This document shows positions 25,797 through 34,175 of a stretch of 64,000 bases of DNA, one piece after another. Positions within the stretch are counted from its first letter, which is position 1. Each line of letters begins with the position of its first letter. The notes under the pieces were generated by a model. The model did no database searches and was not told the DNA's origin. It saw only the letters and a program-made list of their open reading frames with translations. The translations under genes and the position numbers were made by a program. Source of the DNA: Streptomyces caelestis (GTDB taxonomy: Bacteria; Actinomycetota; Actinomycetes; Streptomycetales; Streptomycetaceae); contig NZ_JACHNE010000001.1 in the NCBI RefSeq assembly GCF_014205255.1, positions 5,084,001 through 5,148,000 of the forward strand, written 5' to 3'.

Positions 25797-26108
25797 ATGG
25801 GGGACCACATAAAGGCGGATCTCGCCGCCATCAAACAGTGCTCACGAGACCTGACAAAGATTCATGGCGAGTTCGAGCGGAACGGCAATCCTGCGGACGA
25901 GTACGGTCAGGCGGTAGGCCACGGTGGGCTCAAGGATGCCTTCGGAGAATTCGGGGATACCTGGAAGAAAACGCGCAAGAAACTGATGAAGGAACTTGAG
26001 CAGCTGGCCGAATTCACGCGTACCGCCGCCAAGGCGTACGACGAGATCGACCAGGAACTGGCCAAGGCCATACGTGATGCCAAGGCGCAGAGCAAGGGGA
26101 AGAAGTGA
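25797..26108 (+). CDS. Small F-x-x-x-W helical protein (WXG100 superfamily-like), module A
   Basis: The 103-residue product has two helices around GHGGLKDAFGEFGDTWKKTRKKL. The pattern F-x-x-x-W-x-x-x-R-x-x-L recurs in the proteins at 33618, 36817 and 59397. A C-terminal helix YDEIDQELAKAIRDAK resembles the tail of the 99-residue WXG100-like proteins and includes a Y-x-x-x-(D/E)-like element. It overlaps the start of the module A substrate by four bases (GTGA), so the two are translated together and are probably secreted or folded as partners. Confidence 0.8.
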   Translation: MGDHIKADLAAIKQCSRDLTKIHGEFERNGNPADEYGQAVGHGGLKDAFGEFGDTWKKTRKKLMKELEQLAEFTRTAAKAYDEIDQELAKAIRDAKAQSKGKK

Positions 26109-27331
26109 GCAGGACCGACGCCGACTGGCCGCCTCTGTGGCACGACGACCCGACACCGGGTGACCCGGAGGAAGTCGCCGAACTGGGACGCAAGTTGCGC
26201 AAGATGGCCGACATGATCGAGGAACAGTCCCGGGTCATCAAGGCGCTTGCTTCGGTGGAGGGTTGGGACAGTGAGGCCGGAAAGGGCTTCCATGAACTGG
26301 CTGGCGGCACGGCGGACAAGCTGAAGAAGTCCTTCGAGCGCTATGACGAAGCGGCCAAGGCCATCGGGGAGGACGTGCGCGAAGGCAGCTCGGACCAGTT
26401 CGCCAGCGAAATGCGCCGCGCGCAGCGGAAGGCGGACAAGGCGCTCGCCGACTACCGTGAGGCCAAAGCCGATCATGACCTCGCGGACGACGAGGTGAAG
26501 AAGTTCACCGAAAAGTATCCCGCGCAGAACATTCCTGCCGCGGACAAGGAAGAGTACGAGCGCTGGGTCAAGAAGCGTGACGAGGCCCTGCATCGCATCG
26601 GCGATGCACGCAGGGCGGTGAAGGACGCCAGGGAAATCTACGACGACGCGGGGGACAAGGCGGCCCGTCATATCAGGAACGTCGTGCACCATGATGCGGT
26701 CCGGGATCCGGGCGGTTTCATGAACCTGCTGGCGGACTGGGCGGATATGTTGTCGAACATCTCGGCCGTCCTGTCCGTGCTTGCGGTGATCTGCGCATTC
26801 GTCCCACCCCTTCAGTTCCTGGCTCCCGTATTCGCGGCCCTTGCCGTGGTGACCAGCGCGGCTGCGCTCGCCGGTCATGCATACGACATGACGGTGCGTG
26901 GCGGGAAGGTCGACTGGATGAAGCTGGGAGCCGATGCGCTGGGAGTGTTCCCCGGACTCGGCGCCCTGAAGGGGATCAAGGCGCTCAAGGGTGTCAAGGG
27001 ACTGGCGAAGCTCAAGGTGGGAGGCTCCGCCGCACTCCGCGGTGTGGGCGACAACTTCATGAACGGGATCGCCGTCAAGGGCGTCAACTGGGCTCTGGGC
27101 AAGGCAGGCCGCAGCGCGATAGAGGGCAGGAAGATCACGGGAGTGATCAAGGGGGCCGGTCTCGGCAGCGCCCTGCACAGGATGCTCAGCGGCGAGAACG
27201 GCGAGAGGACCGGTTACCAGGAGCCTGCCGCCAGTACACCCACACCTACGCCGACACCTACGCCGTCGCCTTCGCCCGGTCCCGCTCCGAACGTTTCGCC
27301 GAAGCCGTTCAATGCGGCCCTGGCGGCCTAA
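26105..27331 (+). CDS. Putative type VII-secreted protein, module A
   Basis: This 408-residue protein starts with the shared signature DWPPLWHDDPTPGDP, then a WXG100-like helical unit with GWDSEAGKGF, a long charged coiled coil (to about 200), and a hydrophobic region (about 212-262) able to form two membrane helices. Next come GVFPGLGALKGIKALKGVKGLAKL and a C-terminal tail with (TP) repeats and a proline-rich end. The same architecture is seen at 32313, 37147 and 59894. No catalytic toxin domain is recognised; the hydrophobic hairpin could itself insert into membranes. The GTG start overlaps the upstream partner. Confidence 0.82.
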   Translation: MSRTDADWPPLWHDDPTPGDPEEVAELGRKLRKMADMIEEQSRVIKALASVEGWDSEAGKGFHELAGGTADKLKKSFERYDEAAKAIGEDVREGSSDQFASEMRRAQRKADKALADYREAKADHDLADDEVKKFTEKYPAQNIPAADKEEYERWVKKRDEALHRIGDARRAVKDAREIYDDAGDKAARHIRNVVHHDAVRDPGGFMNLLADWADMLSNISAVLSVLAVICAFVPPLQFLAPVFAALAVVTSAAALAGHAYDMTVRGGKVDWMKLGADALGVFPGLGALKGIKALKGVKGLAKLKVGGSAALRGVGDNFMNGIAVKGVNWALGKAGRSAIEGRKITGVIKGAGLGSALHRMLSGENGERTGYQEPAASTPTPTPTPTPSPSPGPAPNVSPKPFNAALAA

Positions 27332-27364
27332 GGCTTGGAAATCCGTTCAAGGAGGACAGAAACC

Positions 27365-27961
27365 ATGAGCGAGGACAAGCGGAACCTCGGGCCGCGGGAG
27401 TTCATCGGCCGGCGGGGTGGTGACGTGGCTACGTTGGTCGAGAGCTCGGTGATCGCTTCCGTGCCCGAGGCGAAGCGGGCCGCGGAGGAAGCTCGGCGAG
27501 AGCTTCGGTTCGACTTCCTGGACGACCGAGCGGTGCTCGAACTGCTGCGCTGGCGTCATGTCGACGAAGAGGACATGTTCAACGCAGGGTTCAAGCACGG
27601 AGTTCCGCTGGCGCTCGTCGGCTTCGGGGCCGTGACCTATTGGGCCGGCGTGGCTCAGTACTGGGAGACCGCAGCAGCCCGCAACGCCTACCTGGCGGTC
27701 GCCGGAGCCGTCCTGGCGCTTGAGATCTTCTTCTTCGTGCGAAGCGCGATTTCACAATGGGGCGATCCGGTCCGGCAGAACCTGCGGGCCCGGGCGGCGA
27801 AGTACCGGCAGATCGCCCACGTCGCTCGTCGGGGAGGAGCTGACATCCCCGCTCACTACCCGCACTACGGGCCCTACCCCTTCGCCGCGAGATTCCGTCC
27901 CGAAGTGGCTGATCGCGGACAGTCCGAGAGCAAAGGCGCAGATGACCACGGACACCGTTGA
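27365..27961 (+). CDS. Two-helix membrane protein of module A
   Basis: A strong AAGGAGGA site precedes the ATG at 27365; the product has 198 residues. An N-terminal soluble region (about 1-75, with RRELRFDFLDDRAVLELLRWR) is followed by two membrane helices (HGVPLALVGFGAVTYWAG and YLAVAGAVLALEIFFFV) and a basic tail. It lies between the substrate gene and the companion pair and overlaps the next gene by 20 bases. I do not recognise a family. An immunity role against a membrane-active substrate is possible but is only inferred. Confidence 0.75.
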   Translation: MSEDKRNLGPREFIGRRGGDVATLVESSVIASVPEAKRAAEEARRELRFDFLDDRAVLELLRWRHVDEEDMFNAGFKHGVPLALVGFGAVTYWAGVAQYWETAAARNAYLAVAGAVLALEIFFFVRSAISQWGDPVRQNLRARAAKYRQIAHVARRGGADIPAHYPHYGPYPFAARFRPEVADRGQSESKGADDHGHR

Positions 27962-28610
27962 CGAAGCCCAGCGCAGCCTCACAGAAAGCGGCGGCATAGA
28001 GGTTCGCTGGATCATGCCGGAGGGCTTCCTCGAGCTGCCTTTCGAGGCTGATGACTTGGAAGAGCTGGGTAAGCAACTGCTCGAGTTGGCCAAGCAGGCG
28101 CTGCCCGGTGCCGACGAGGAAGTGCAGGTGCAGTACGCCGCGATGTGCGTGGCGCACTACGACGAGTTCATCGAGGCGGGCGTGCAGTACGCGGGCTTCG
28201 TCACCACGGAGGTCGACGGTGTCCGCTGCACAGCGACGGTGAACGTCAGCCTGCTGGACCTCGATGAGCGAGCCGGCAGCAATCCGGTGGGCTTCATCGC
28301 CACCACGATGCGGCACCTGGAGCTCGGACAGGTCGGCGAAGTGCAGCTGCCCTGCGGCCCGGCAGTGACGTGCATCGGCAACCGATCGTCCAGCATCGAC
28401 GGGAGCCTGACGCAGTCGGGGCAGGACGAGTCGATCTGGACGTCGTTCATACAGGTCCAGATTCCGCTGACCAACGGGACCGTGCTCCTGCTGGAAATGG
28501 GCACACCGACGGTCGAAGGGTGGGACGTCTTCTCCGCCATGTTCGCCGGCATCGTGAAGAGCGTCCGCTTCTTCGACAGCGACGGAGCCCCGCTGGTGAT
28601 GCCGGGATGA
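27942..28610 (+). CDS. Companion protein family 1, module A
   Basis: The 222-residue soluble protein has IEVRWIMPEGFLELPFEADDLEELGKQLLELA, then beta-rich sequence and a C-terminal VFSAMFAGIVKSVRFF. It resembles the products at 30516 and 38563 in length, position and the opening pattern of a strand followed by W-(I/M)-x-(I/L)-P. It starts inside the membrane protein gene and ends in an ATGA overlap with the next companion. Its function is unknown; a chaperone or immunity role is inferred from its strict linkage to a substrate gene. Confidence 0.75.
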   Translation: MTTDTVDEAQRSLTESGGIEVRWIMPEGFLELPFEADDLEELGKQLLELAKQALPGADEEVQVQYAAMCVAHYDEFIEAGVQYAGFVTTEVDGVRCTATVNVSLLDLDERAGSNPVGFIATTMRHLELGQVGEVQLPCGPAVTCIGNRSSSIDGSLTQSGQDESIWTSFIQVQIPLTNGTVLLLEMGTPTVEGWDVFSAMFAGIVKSVRFFDSDGAPLVMPG

Positions 28611-29185
28611 AGGAGGCGGCACCAGGCGACGCGTCACCCACGGTGGGGGTGCCCAGGGACTACCGGCTGCTGGTTCCGCGGGAGTGGTTCCGCATCGACC
28701 TCATGCAGGATCGCTGGCGCGCTCAACTGAAGACGTATGTGGACCGGCAGGCAGAGGGCCGACGCGTGCCCGCGGAGCTGCAACAAGACGTGTGGGCCAC
28801 GCTGCGCAACACCGCCGAAGCCGGCCGTGCGCGCGGTGCCATGGAGTTCTTCCTCCTCACGACCACACGGAACGGCGGCCTCCCGGCCTCGCTCCTTGTG
28901 TCCTTGATGCCGCTGGGCAACACCCCTGCTGACCCGGACAAGTACGCGGCCTGGCTCGAATTGCGGGAGCCCGAAGGCCCGGGACGGCGGAAGGTGTCAG
29001 TGGTGGATCTCCCGGCGGGTGCCGCGGTACGCGTCCTTGGCGCCACGACGTTGAATGTCCATGCCCTGATGCCCGGCGGGGTGGGTTACCTGACGCTCTC
29101 CTTCTCGGCTCCGCTCACCGGGATGTCCGGCCCGATGGAGCGGTTGTGCGACGCCATGGCGGGTTCTCTGCGGTGGGTCGTGTGA
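28607..29185 (+). CDS. Companion protein family 2 (YxLxVPxxW type), module A
   Basis: The 192-residue product carries YRLLVPREWFRIDL near the N-terminus, a helical middle, LTLSFSAP and a final LCDAMAGSLRWVV. These three motifs recur at 31166 (YELVLPPGWVRIPL, INFSTP, FDAVVGTFKW) and at 39222 (YNLLVPDGWFQISL, LNFSTP, FDTVAGTLHW). A P-x-x-W strand followed by an alternating helix-sheet layout recalls the DcrB/PsbP/Mog1 fold, which includes EagR-type effector chaperones. That link is an inference from pattern. It is joined to both neighbours by overlaps. Confidence 0.77.
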   Translation: MKEAAPGDASPTVGVPRDYRLLVPREWFRIDLMQDRWRAQLKTYVDRQAEGRRVPAELQQDVWATLRNTAEAGRARGAMEFFLLTTTRNGGLPASLLVSLMPLGNTPADPDKYAAWLELREPEGPGRRKVSVVDLPAGAAVRVLGATTLNVHALMPGGVGYLTLSFSAPLTGMSGPMERLCDAMAGSLRWVV

Positions 29186-29724
29186 TGCGCGCGGGCAGTC
29201 CGCGCGGCGGCCTGGGGATGGGCGGGGTGATTGTCGGGCTGGTCGTCGGTATGGGCGTGATCCTGCTGGTCATGGGTCTGCTGAAGCGGTTCGCCCGCGA
29301 GGCTGTGCCGACGCTGGTGGGCTTGCCCGGGGGCGCCTGGGTGGTCGGTGGTGGCCTTGGTGTGGTCACCGTGCTCGGGGTGGCCGGTTGGCTGCGGTGT
29401 GCGTCCGGGGTCTCGGACCGGACCCGCATGGCGCGGGGGCTGCACGCCGTGGGTACGGCAGTCTGCTGCGCGGCGGCGTTCGGGCCGTTCTTCCTCCTGC
29501 TGAGCGGGCTGCCCAGCAGGAACTGCCGGTCGGAGAGTTGTGCCTACATCCCCGGAACCGGCAGCGCGTTCCTGGCCTATGCCCTCAGCGCCGGTCTGGT
29601 GGGCTGGTCCGTCCACCGCTGGACCGGCGCGCGGGCTGCGGAGCAGGCGGCGCGGGAGCGGGAACGGGTGCGGAGGCTTCGGAAGAAGGGGAAGGGGAGG
29701 AGCCGGGCGGCGCGTCAGCGGTAG
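29185..29724 (+). CDS. Four-helix membrane protein closing module A
   Basis: The 179-residue product begins at an ATG overlapping the previous stop (TGATG). It has about four membrane helices (GVIVGLVVGMGVILLVMGLL, GGAWVVGGGLGVVTVLGVAG, VGTAVCCAAAFGPFFLLL, FLAYALSAGLVGW) and a very basic tail. A short loop CRSESCAYIPG could be disulfide-linked. It is loosely like the other small membrane proteins of the region (39870, 43608). Its function is unknown. Confidence 0.75.
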   Translation: MRAGSPRGGLGMGGVIVGLVVGMGVILLVMGLLKRFAREAVPTLVGLPGGAWVVGGGLGVVTVLGVAGWLRCASGVSDRTRMARGLHAVGTAVCCAAAFGPFFLLLSGLPSRNCRSESCAYIPGTGSAFLAYALSAGLVGWSVHRWTGARAAEQAARERERVRRLRKKGKGRSRAARQR

Positions 29725-29969
29725 TGAGACCCCGAAGCCCGACCTGACTTCCCCGGGTGCAGTAGTTAGTGCAGGTGTTACCAGTGGTGAAAGCCCAGAC
29801 CGGGCGAGCACCCGAAGAGGACGTGCTCTGTCCAACGACCCACGGCCCGACGGCATGACAAACCAGCAAGTGCCTGTCGAATCCCTGCTTCGCAGGCGAA
29901 GGGGGCTACTGAGATACGGGCGGTGCGACGGCTCTCGCCGGATGCACTGCCCAGCCTTTGAAGGTGTTG
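29725..29969. other. Gene-free stretch after module A
   Basis: No reading frame or hairpin is convincing here. The base composition is lower in GC than in the flanking genes, and no tRNA, transposon end or attachment site is recognised. Confidence 0.4.
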
Positions 29970-30496
29970 CTAGGCAGTCCCCACAGGCACGCCTACCTCG
30001 GCCAGCGCCTCTGTGATGGCCTTGGCATCGGGCGACCGGAACTCGATCGCCTCTTTCGAGCGAAGCCGCACATCTACCGATGGGGGATTCCACACCACGC
30101 TACTGCTGACGAGGATTGCCCCTTGTGCTTCAGCGAGCGGCAAGTCCAAGGCAGCCCCGTCCGTCCCGCGAGCCAGCAAGGCGCCCTTGTCGACTGCCAG
30201 CGCCCCGGTACACGAAGGGCCGAGGTTCCAACTCGATGGCCTACCCGGCGGACTGGCTGTCCGGCTCCCCGGTCCGTGCGCACGGCATTCACCACTGAGG
30301 TGGAGGCGAGGGAACTCGAAGCGGAACCGCGTTGGGCCTGTTCGCTGCGGCGTTTGCGTACGACCACGGGCAGCCCCACCACGACGACCAGCAGCGCCAG
30401 CAGGCCAGTTACGGCCACACCGGAGGCGTAGTGCGGCGGATCACCGACGCGCTCACCGTCACAGGACGCTGCGCGCAGGCCATTCTCGCCCTTCAC
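29970..30496 (-). pseudogene. Decayed membrane/exported protein gene
   Basis: One frame from 30496 gives a membrane helix (ASGVAVTGLLALLVVVVGLPVVV) and a basic stretch. Another frame ending at 29970 gives a well-formed soluble segment (LARGTDGAALDLPLAEAQGA to ITEALAEVGVPVGTA), and between them a third frame (ELEPRPFVYRG) seems to bridge the two. The pieces in order look like one gene of about 170 codons with at least two frameshifts. I do not recognise the family, and the call rests on the protein-like character of the fragments. Confidence 0.45.
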
Positions 30497-30515
30497 TACG
30501 CATCAACGACCAGGA

Positions 30516-31169
30516 TCACGAGGACTTCCAGGTATCCACTTCCTCATCGGGGCTGATCCGGATGGTGCGGGCGAATTCGTCTACATCGTCAAGAGCCCGG
30601 AGGATCCGTCCGGCGTCGGGATCAGCCAGGATGATCAGGACGTCCGCGGCTTCCGTGCCCTTCTCGTAGCGCCAGGCGTAACGGAGGCCGACATGCACCT
30701 CATTGCTGTCCTCGTCCTGGTAGTAGCGCAGCACCCGCAAGCCGGCTCCCAGATGCGGGGAGTCGAAGTCCTCGACGATGGGGGGCTCGAGGGCGTAGCC
30801 CGCATCGGCGTGGGTCAGCTCACGCAGTGCCGTTTTCCGGTCTTCGCCCTCCTCGATCTCCACCAGGTCGACATACGCAGGTAGCGGGATCTCCCGCGGG
30901 TGCGGGAGATGAAGGAAAACCTCGAAGTCCGGAAAGGCTGCAGGGGCCCGGATGGCGTACATCAACAGGATGTTGGTGAGCAGGTCGACTTCGCCCGGTT
31001 CTGGCTTCTCCGACGCGAAATCTTCCCAGAGACCCTCAGCGAAGTAGCGTGCCCACGCCTCAGGCGTCTGTGCCTCCTCGACGTCCTCAAGACTCGGTTC
31101 CGGCCACATGAGGGGGATGCGGATCCAGGGGGACAGATCCATGGCGTGCTTGACGTTGAGCCAGCTCAC
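30516..31169 (-). CDS. Companion protein family 1, module B
   Basis: The GTG start overlaps the previous stop as GTGA; the product has 217 residues. It opens DLSPWIRIPLMWPEPSLEDVEEA, is acidic throughout and ends in ILRALDDVDEFARTIRI. Length, operon position and the W-I-x-(I/L)-P opening relate it to 27942-28610 and 38563-39216. It is the last gene of the module B operon on the minus strand. Its function is unknown. Confidence 0.74.
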   Translation of the reverse strand: MSWLNVKHAMDLSPWIRIPLMWPEPSLEDVEEAQTPEAWARYFAEGLWEDFASEKPEPGEVDLLTNILLMYAIRAPAAFPDFEVFLHLPHPREIPLPAYVDLVEIEEGEDRKTALRELTHADAGYALEPPIVEDFDSPHLGAGLRVLRYYQDEDSNEVHVGLRYAWRYEKGTEAADVLIILADPDAGRILRALDDVDEFARTIRISPDEEVDTWKSS

Positions 31170-31843
31170 TCATAACTCCATTTGAACGTGCCGACCACGG
31201 CGTCGAACAACTCGACCAGCACGCCGGTGAATTCACTTTCGAGGTCGCCGTCGCCCGGTGTGGAGAAGTTGATGCTGATCCAGCGACCGGGATCGTCCGC
31301 CACGGGGAGCACATACTCGACCCGCCGCGTCGGCAGGGCGACCTGCTGTACGGCTCTGGGGGCGGAACTCAGCTTCTCCTCGTCAGGGGTGGAGCGGTAG
31401 GAGCGGCGAAGTGCGGGTGCCCCTGCCACGTCGACCTTCGTCGTCGTTCCGCCGCGGACGTCCTCGTTGACCAGTTGAGCGATCACTGCCTGTGGAGGAA
31501 CCCCAGGGCCTTGGCCGATCGGCATCTCGGCAACGATGAAAGAGGCCATGAGGAAGATTCCCCCGCGCGGGAGTACCGGAAGGTAGAGGTCAAGGCCGCC
31601 GTTTCTCCTGGCCGCACGGGCCTGCTTCTCCAACTGGCGACGCATGTCCAGTCGGAAGCGCATCGCGTCGTCCCGGGGAATGCCCTCCGGGACTTGCCCC
31701 ATGTGTGAGAAGAGGACGTTCTCGAGTGCTTCCTTCGTGCCCTCGCGCAGGGGGATGCGGACCCAGCCGGGTGGCAGGACGAGCTCGTAGCCGCGGGGAA
31801 CGGTCACCTCGACGGGGGGTGGCTGTTGCTCTAGATCGGACAT
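31166..31843 (-). CDS. Companion protein family 2 (YxLxVPxxW type), module B
   Basis: The product has 225 residues from the ATG at 31843. Motifs YELVLPPGWVRIPL, NGGLDLYLPV, INFSTP and FDAVVGTFKWSYE align with the module A and module C members. The middle is a long amphipathic helix (LRLDMRRQLEKQARAAR region). It starts two bases after the small membrane protein and overlaps the next gene by four bases, so module B runs as a tightly packed operon. Confidence 0.78.
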   Translation of the reverse strand: MSDLEQQPPPVEVTVPRGYELVLPPGWVRIPLREGTKEALENVLFSHMGQVPEGIPRDDAMRFRLDMRRQLEKQARAARRNGGLDLYLPVLPRGGIFLMASFIVAEMPIGQGPGVPPQAVIAQLVNEDVRGGTTTKVDVAGAPALRRSYRSTPDEEKLSSAPRAVQQVALPTRRVEYVLPVADDPGRWISINFSTPGDGDLESEFTGVLVELFDAVVGTFKWSYE

Positions 31844-31845
31844 GC

Positions 31846-32193
31846 TCACGCGGGGGCCTGCTTCTTGAGCTGTCGGTCGGCCACCAGGATCGTCAGGGAA
31901 CAGAGCACCGGAATCACGGCCAGCCAGCTGTAGCCGATGGTCGCGAATACGTTCGGGAGCAGGAAAAGGCACGAAACGATCTTGATCGTCTGGGAGAAGT
32001 TGGAACCCTTCCGCGGGTCACGGATCAGCTCTCGGTTCTTGATGAACAGGAGCAGCATCAGAATGGGGCCAATCATCATCGGCCAAACTGCGTAGCCAGT
32101 GGTGAGCCAGTCCATCCCCCCGTACTTGCTTCCGAGGTCTTGGAAGGCCCAACAGAGGATCGGCGTCAAAGTGAACGCGGCAAGGTATTTCAT
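31846..32193 (-). CDS. Small membrane protein of module B
   Basis: The product has 115 residues from the ATG at 32193, preceded by AGAAGAG; a GTG at 32235 would add 14 residues. Three to four hydrophobic helices are visible (YLAAFTLTPILCWAF, AVWPMMIGPILMLLLFI, IVSCLFLLPNVFATIG, WLAVIPVLCSLTILVA). In position it matches the membrane protein of module A at 27365, between the substrate and the companions. It is a possible immunity protein, by context only. Confidence 0.7.
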   Translation of the reverse strand: MKYLAAFTLTPILCWAFQDLGSKYGGMDWLTTGYAVWPMMIGPILMLLLFIKNRELIRDPRKGSNFSQTIKIVSCLFLLPNVFATIGYSWLAVIPVLCSLTILVADRQLKKQAPA

Positions 32194-32312
32194 GGCCCGT
32201 GACTCTTCTGGGCTTTTCGCCGGGACTGTTGCCACTATCTCCCACTCCAGAAAACTTGGCTTCGAATTTCACTGTGCCTGATGGCTGTCGGTCGAACCTT
32301 ACGCAAGACTTT

Positions 32313-33614
32313 TCACCAGCGACTCCCGACTTCACGCGTGAGAACATCCTTGGCGTCTCCATACGCGTCGCCGCCAAATTGTTCTCCAGCCTTGTCTCCG
32401 AGGTCTACGAAGGTGGCTGCCAGGTAGTTCAATCGGAAATTCCTTGCGGCCTTGTCCATTGCGTCGGCCGCCTTCACCACATCGGGATTCCCATCGAACT
32501 CGGCGCGCATGCTCTTGGCGAACTTGCTCGCACTGGCGACCTCTGCCTCGCCGCTCAGCAGGCGGTCCAGTCGGGTCGTCCCGGGCCGTGTTTCCTTGGC
32601 CCCGATCTGGCGCAGCGCATCCTTCGCGCGCACTGCTTTCGCGCCGCGGGCCGAGTCTGTGCCGTATCGCATGATGTTCTTGTCGAGCAACTTGCGCAGA
32701 TTCGCGTACCGCTGGAACCGTCCCGCCCTACTGGCCGACTTGAGCGTTGTCGCTGCGGCCTTCACGCCCTTCATCGCGACGCTGCCGAATCCCAGCGTCG
32801 CCAGCGCGAAGACGTCCATGGCGACGTCCGCCCAGCTCCCGTCACCGGAGAGGGCCAACAACGTGTGCCCGACGCCGACTAGCGCTGTGAGGCTGAGAGT
32901 GGTCACCGTGATGAGGGTCGCCAGCCATCCGACTGGCGTGAAGAGGAGGGCGATAACCCCGATAATGGTTGCTGCCCAACTCAGGATTTCAACGACGGTT
33001 TTGATCGTTTCCGCATGCTCGTGCACCCAGTCCTTGAAATTCTCCCACCCGCTGTCCTTGATGATGTCCGAGATATCTTTGTCGATGTTCTCGGCGTAAT
33101 GCTGGGCGCGGGAGTTGCGGTCTGAGATGACCTGGTTGAGCTGCTTGTGATACGCCACCAAGTGGCTGTTGGGGTCGGACTCCGCCGACGCCTTCTTGTC
33201 GTCGTCCTTGCCGTCCTTCTTGGCCTCGGCTTCCTTCTTCTTCACGTCGGCAGCGTGTTCCTCGTCGGCCTGCTTCGCGGCTCGGAGGACGCCGTCGGCC
33301 CGTTCCTGGAAGCCTTCCAGCTCGTTGGCCCAACTGCCGAGGTCGCCGACCACACGTTCGTAGCGGCCCGCCGTCTCGCGGAAGCGCTTTTCGAGCTCGC
33401 CGGACTTCTCGCGGATCTTGTCGGCGTACTTGCCCTGCAACGCGTCGCCGTCGGCGGCCTTGCGCAGGATCGCAGCCTGGTCGCGGAGGGTCGAGGCGAG
33501 GTCCTTCATCCTGCGGACCTCGTCGCGGATGTCTTCCGGATCGCCGGGAATCGGGTCCTTCTCTGCCAGCGGATGCCAGTCGACCGGTCGGCGCCTGCCC
33601 TTACCTGCAGCCAT
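32313..33614 (-). CDS. Putative type VII-secreted protein, module B
   Basis: The 433-residue protein opens with DWHPLAEKDPIPGDPEDI, followed by a WXG100-like helical unit, a coiled coil rich in lysine, glutamate and aspartate (about 90-150), and a hydrophobic hairpin (about 198-258: WAATIIGVIALLFTPVGWLA and ATLITVTTLSLTALVGVG). The C-terminal region DKNIMRYGTDSARGAKAVRAKDAL and beyond is helical, with no recognised catalytic motif. It starts three bases after its partner gene. The layout matches 26105, 37147 and the N-terminus of the RHS protein. Confidence 0.82.
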   Translation of the reverse strand: MAAGKGRRRPVDWHPLAEKDPIPGDPEDIRDEVRRMKDLASTLRDQAAILRKAADGDALQGKYADKIREKSGELEKRFRETAGRYERVVGDLGSWANELEGFQERADGVLRAAKQADEEHAADVKKKEAEAKKDGKDDDKKASAESDPNSHLVAYHKQLNQVISDRNSRAQHYAENIDKDISDIIKDSGWENFKDWVHEHAETIKTVVEILSWAATIIGVIALLFTPVGWLATLITVTTLSLTALVGVGHTLLALSGDGSWADVAMDVFALATLGFGSVAMKGVKAAATTLKSASRAGRFQRYANLRKLLDKNIMRYGTDSARGAKAVRAKDALRQIGAKETRPGTTRLDRLLSGEAEVASASKFAKSMRAEFDGNPDVVKAADAMDKAARNFRLNYLAATFVDLGDKAGEQFGGDAYGDAKDVLTREVGSRW

Positions 33615-33617
33615 CGG

Positions 33618-33932
33618 TCAGTTTCCCCCTTTTTGTCCGCGCTTCTTCTCGCTCGCATTCTTGAGATCGAGGTCCAGCTTCTCGAAGCTCGTGAGCGCGG
33701 TCTCTACGTGCTGGCTCAAGTCCTTGACGTTGTCGAGAAGTTCACGCCGATAGTTGTCCCAGTTGCTGACGAACTGGTCCATCTTGCCAGCGATGCTGTC
33801 ATGGCCCCAGATGTCATGGATGTCGTCGCGGTGTTTGTCGATGCCATTGAGGGCTTTGTTGATGTCCCTCAGATTTGTCTTCGAAGACTCCAGAAGTTTG
33901 TAGTCGACTACCAGGCGGTCGTGCTCCCCCAT
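33618..33932 (-). CDS. Small F-x-x-x-W helical protein, module B
   Basis: The 104-residue product has two helices around DSIAGKMDQFVSNWDNYRREL, sharing the F-x-x-N-W-x-x-x-R pattern with 36817 and 59397. It ends in a basic tail SEKKRGQKGGN. It heads the module B operon, directly before the substrate gene. A secretion-partner role is inferred from the arrangement. Confidence 0.8.
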   Translation of the reverse strand: MGEHDRLVVDYKLLESSKTNLRDINKALNGIDKHRDDIHDIWGHDSIAGKMDQFVSNWDNYRRELLDNVKDLSQHVETALTSFEKLDLDLKNASEKKRGQKGGN

Positions 33933-34175
33933 GGCCCCTCCGTTTGCACTTACTCTGACTCAGACGGAAGCCCTCCAGGCGGCAGGCGCGGGCGCTGTCG
34001 TAGCAGCGGGCACATCGCAGGATCTCCCGTCAGGCTGGCGTTGAACCACTCGGCGGCGGCGTTGACCGGCTGGTGTCAACCGCCCCATGGATTGAGTGAC
34101 GTCCACAAGGAGCAGTTGAATTGTGACGTTCGGTTTGGATATGCCTTCCAGCCTTTCTGTTCGCTCTCAGCGCCG

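Noticed and set aside
27235..27290. Short CACCTACGCCGACACC-type repeats as a CRISPR or microsatellite
   Set aside because: They encode the TP-rich tail of the module A substrate, are imperfect and have no spacers.
29725..29969. A tRNA gene or phage attachment site at the module A/B boundary
   Set aside because: No cloverleaf, CCA end or repeated core was found on either strand.
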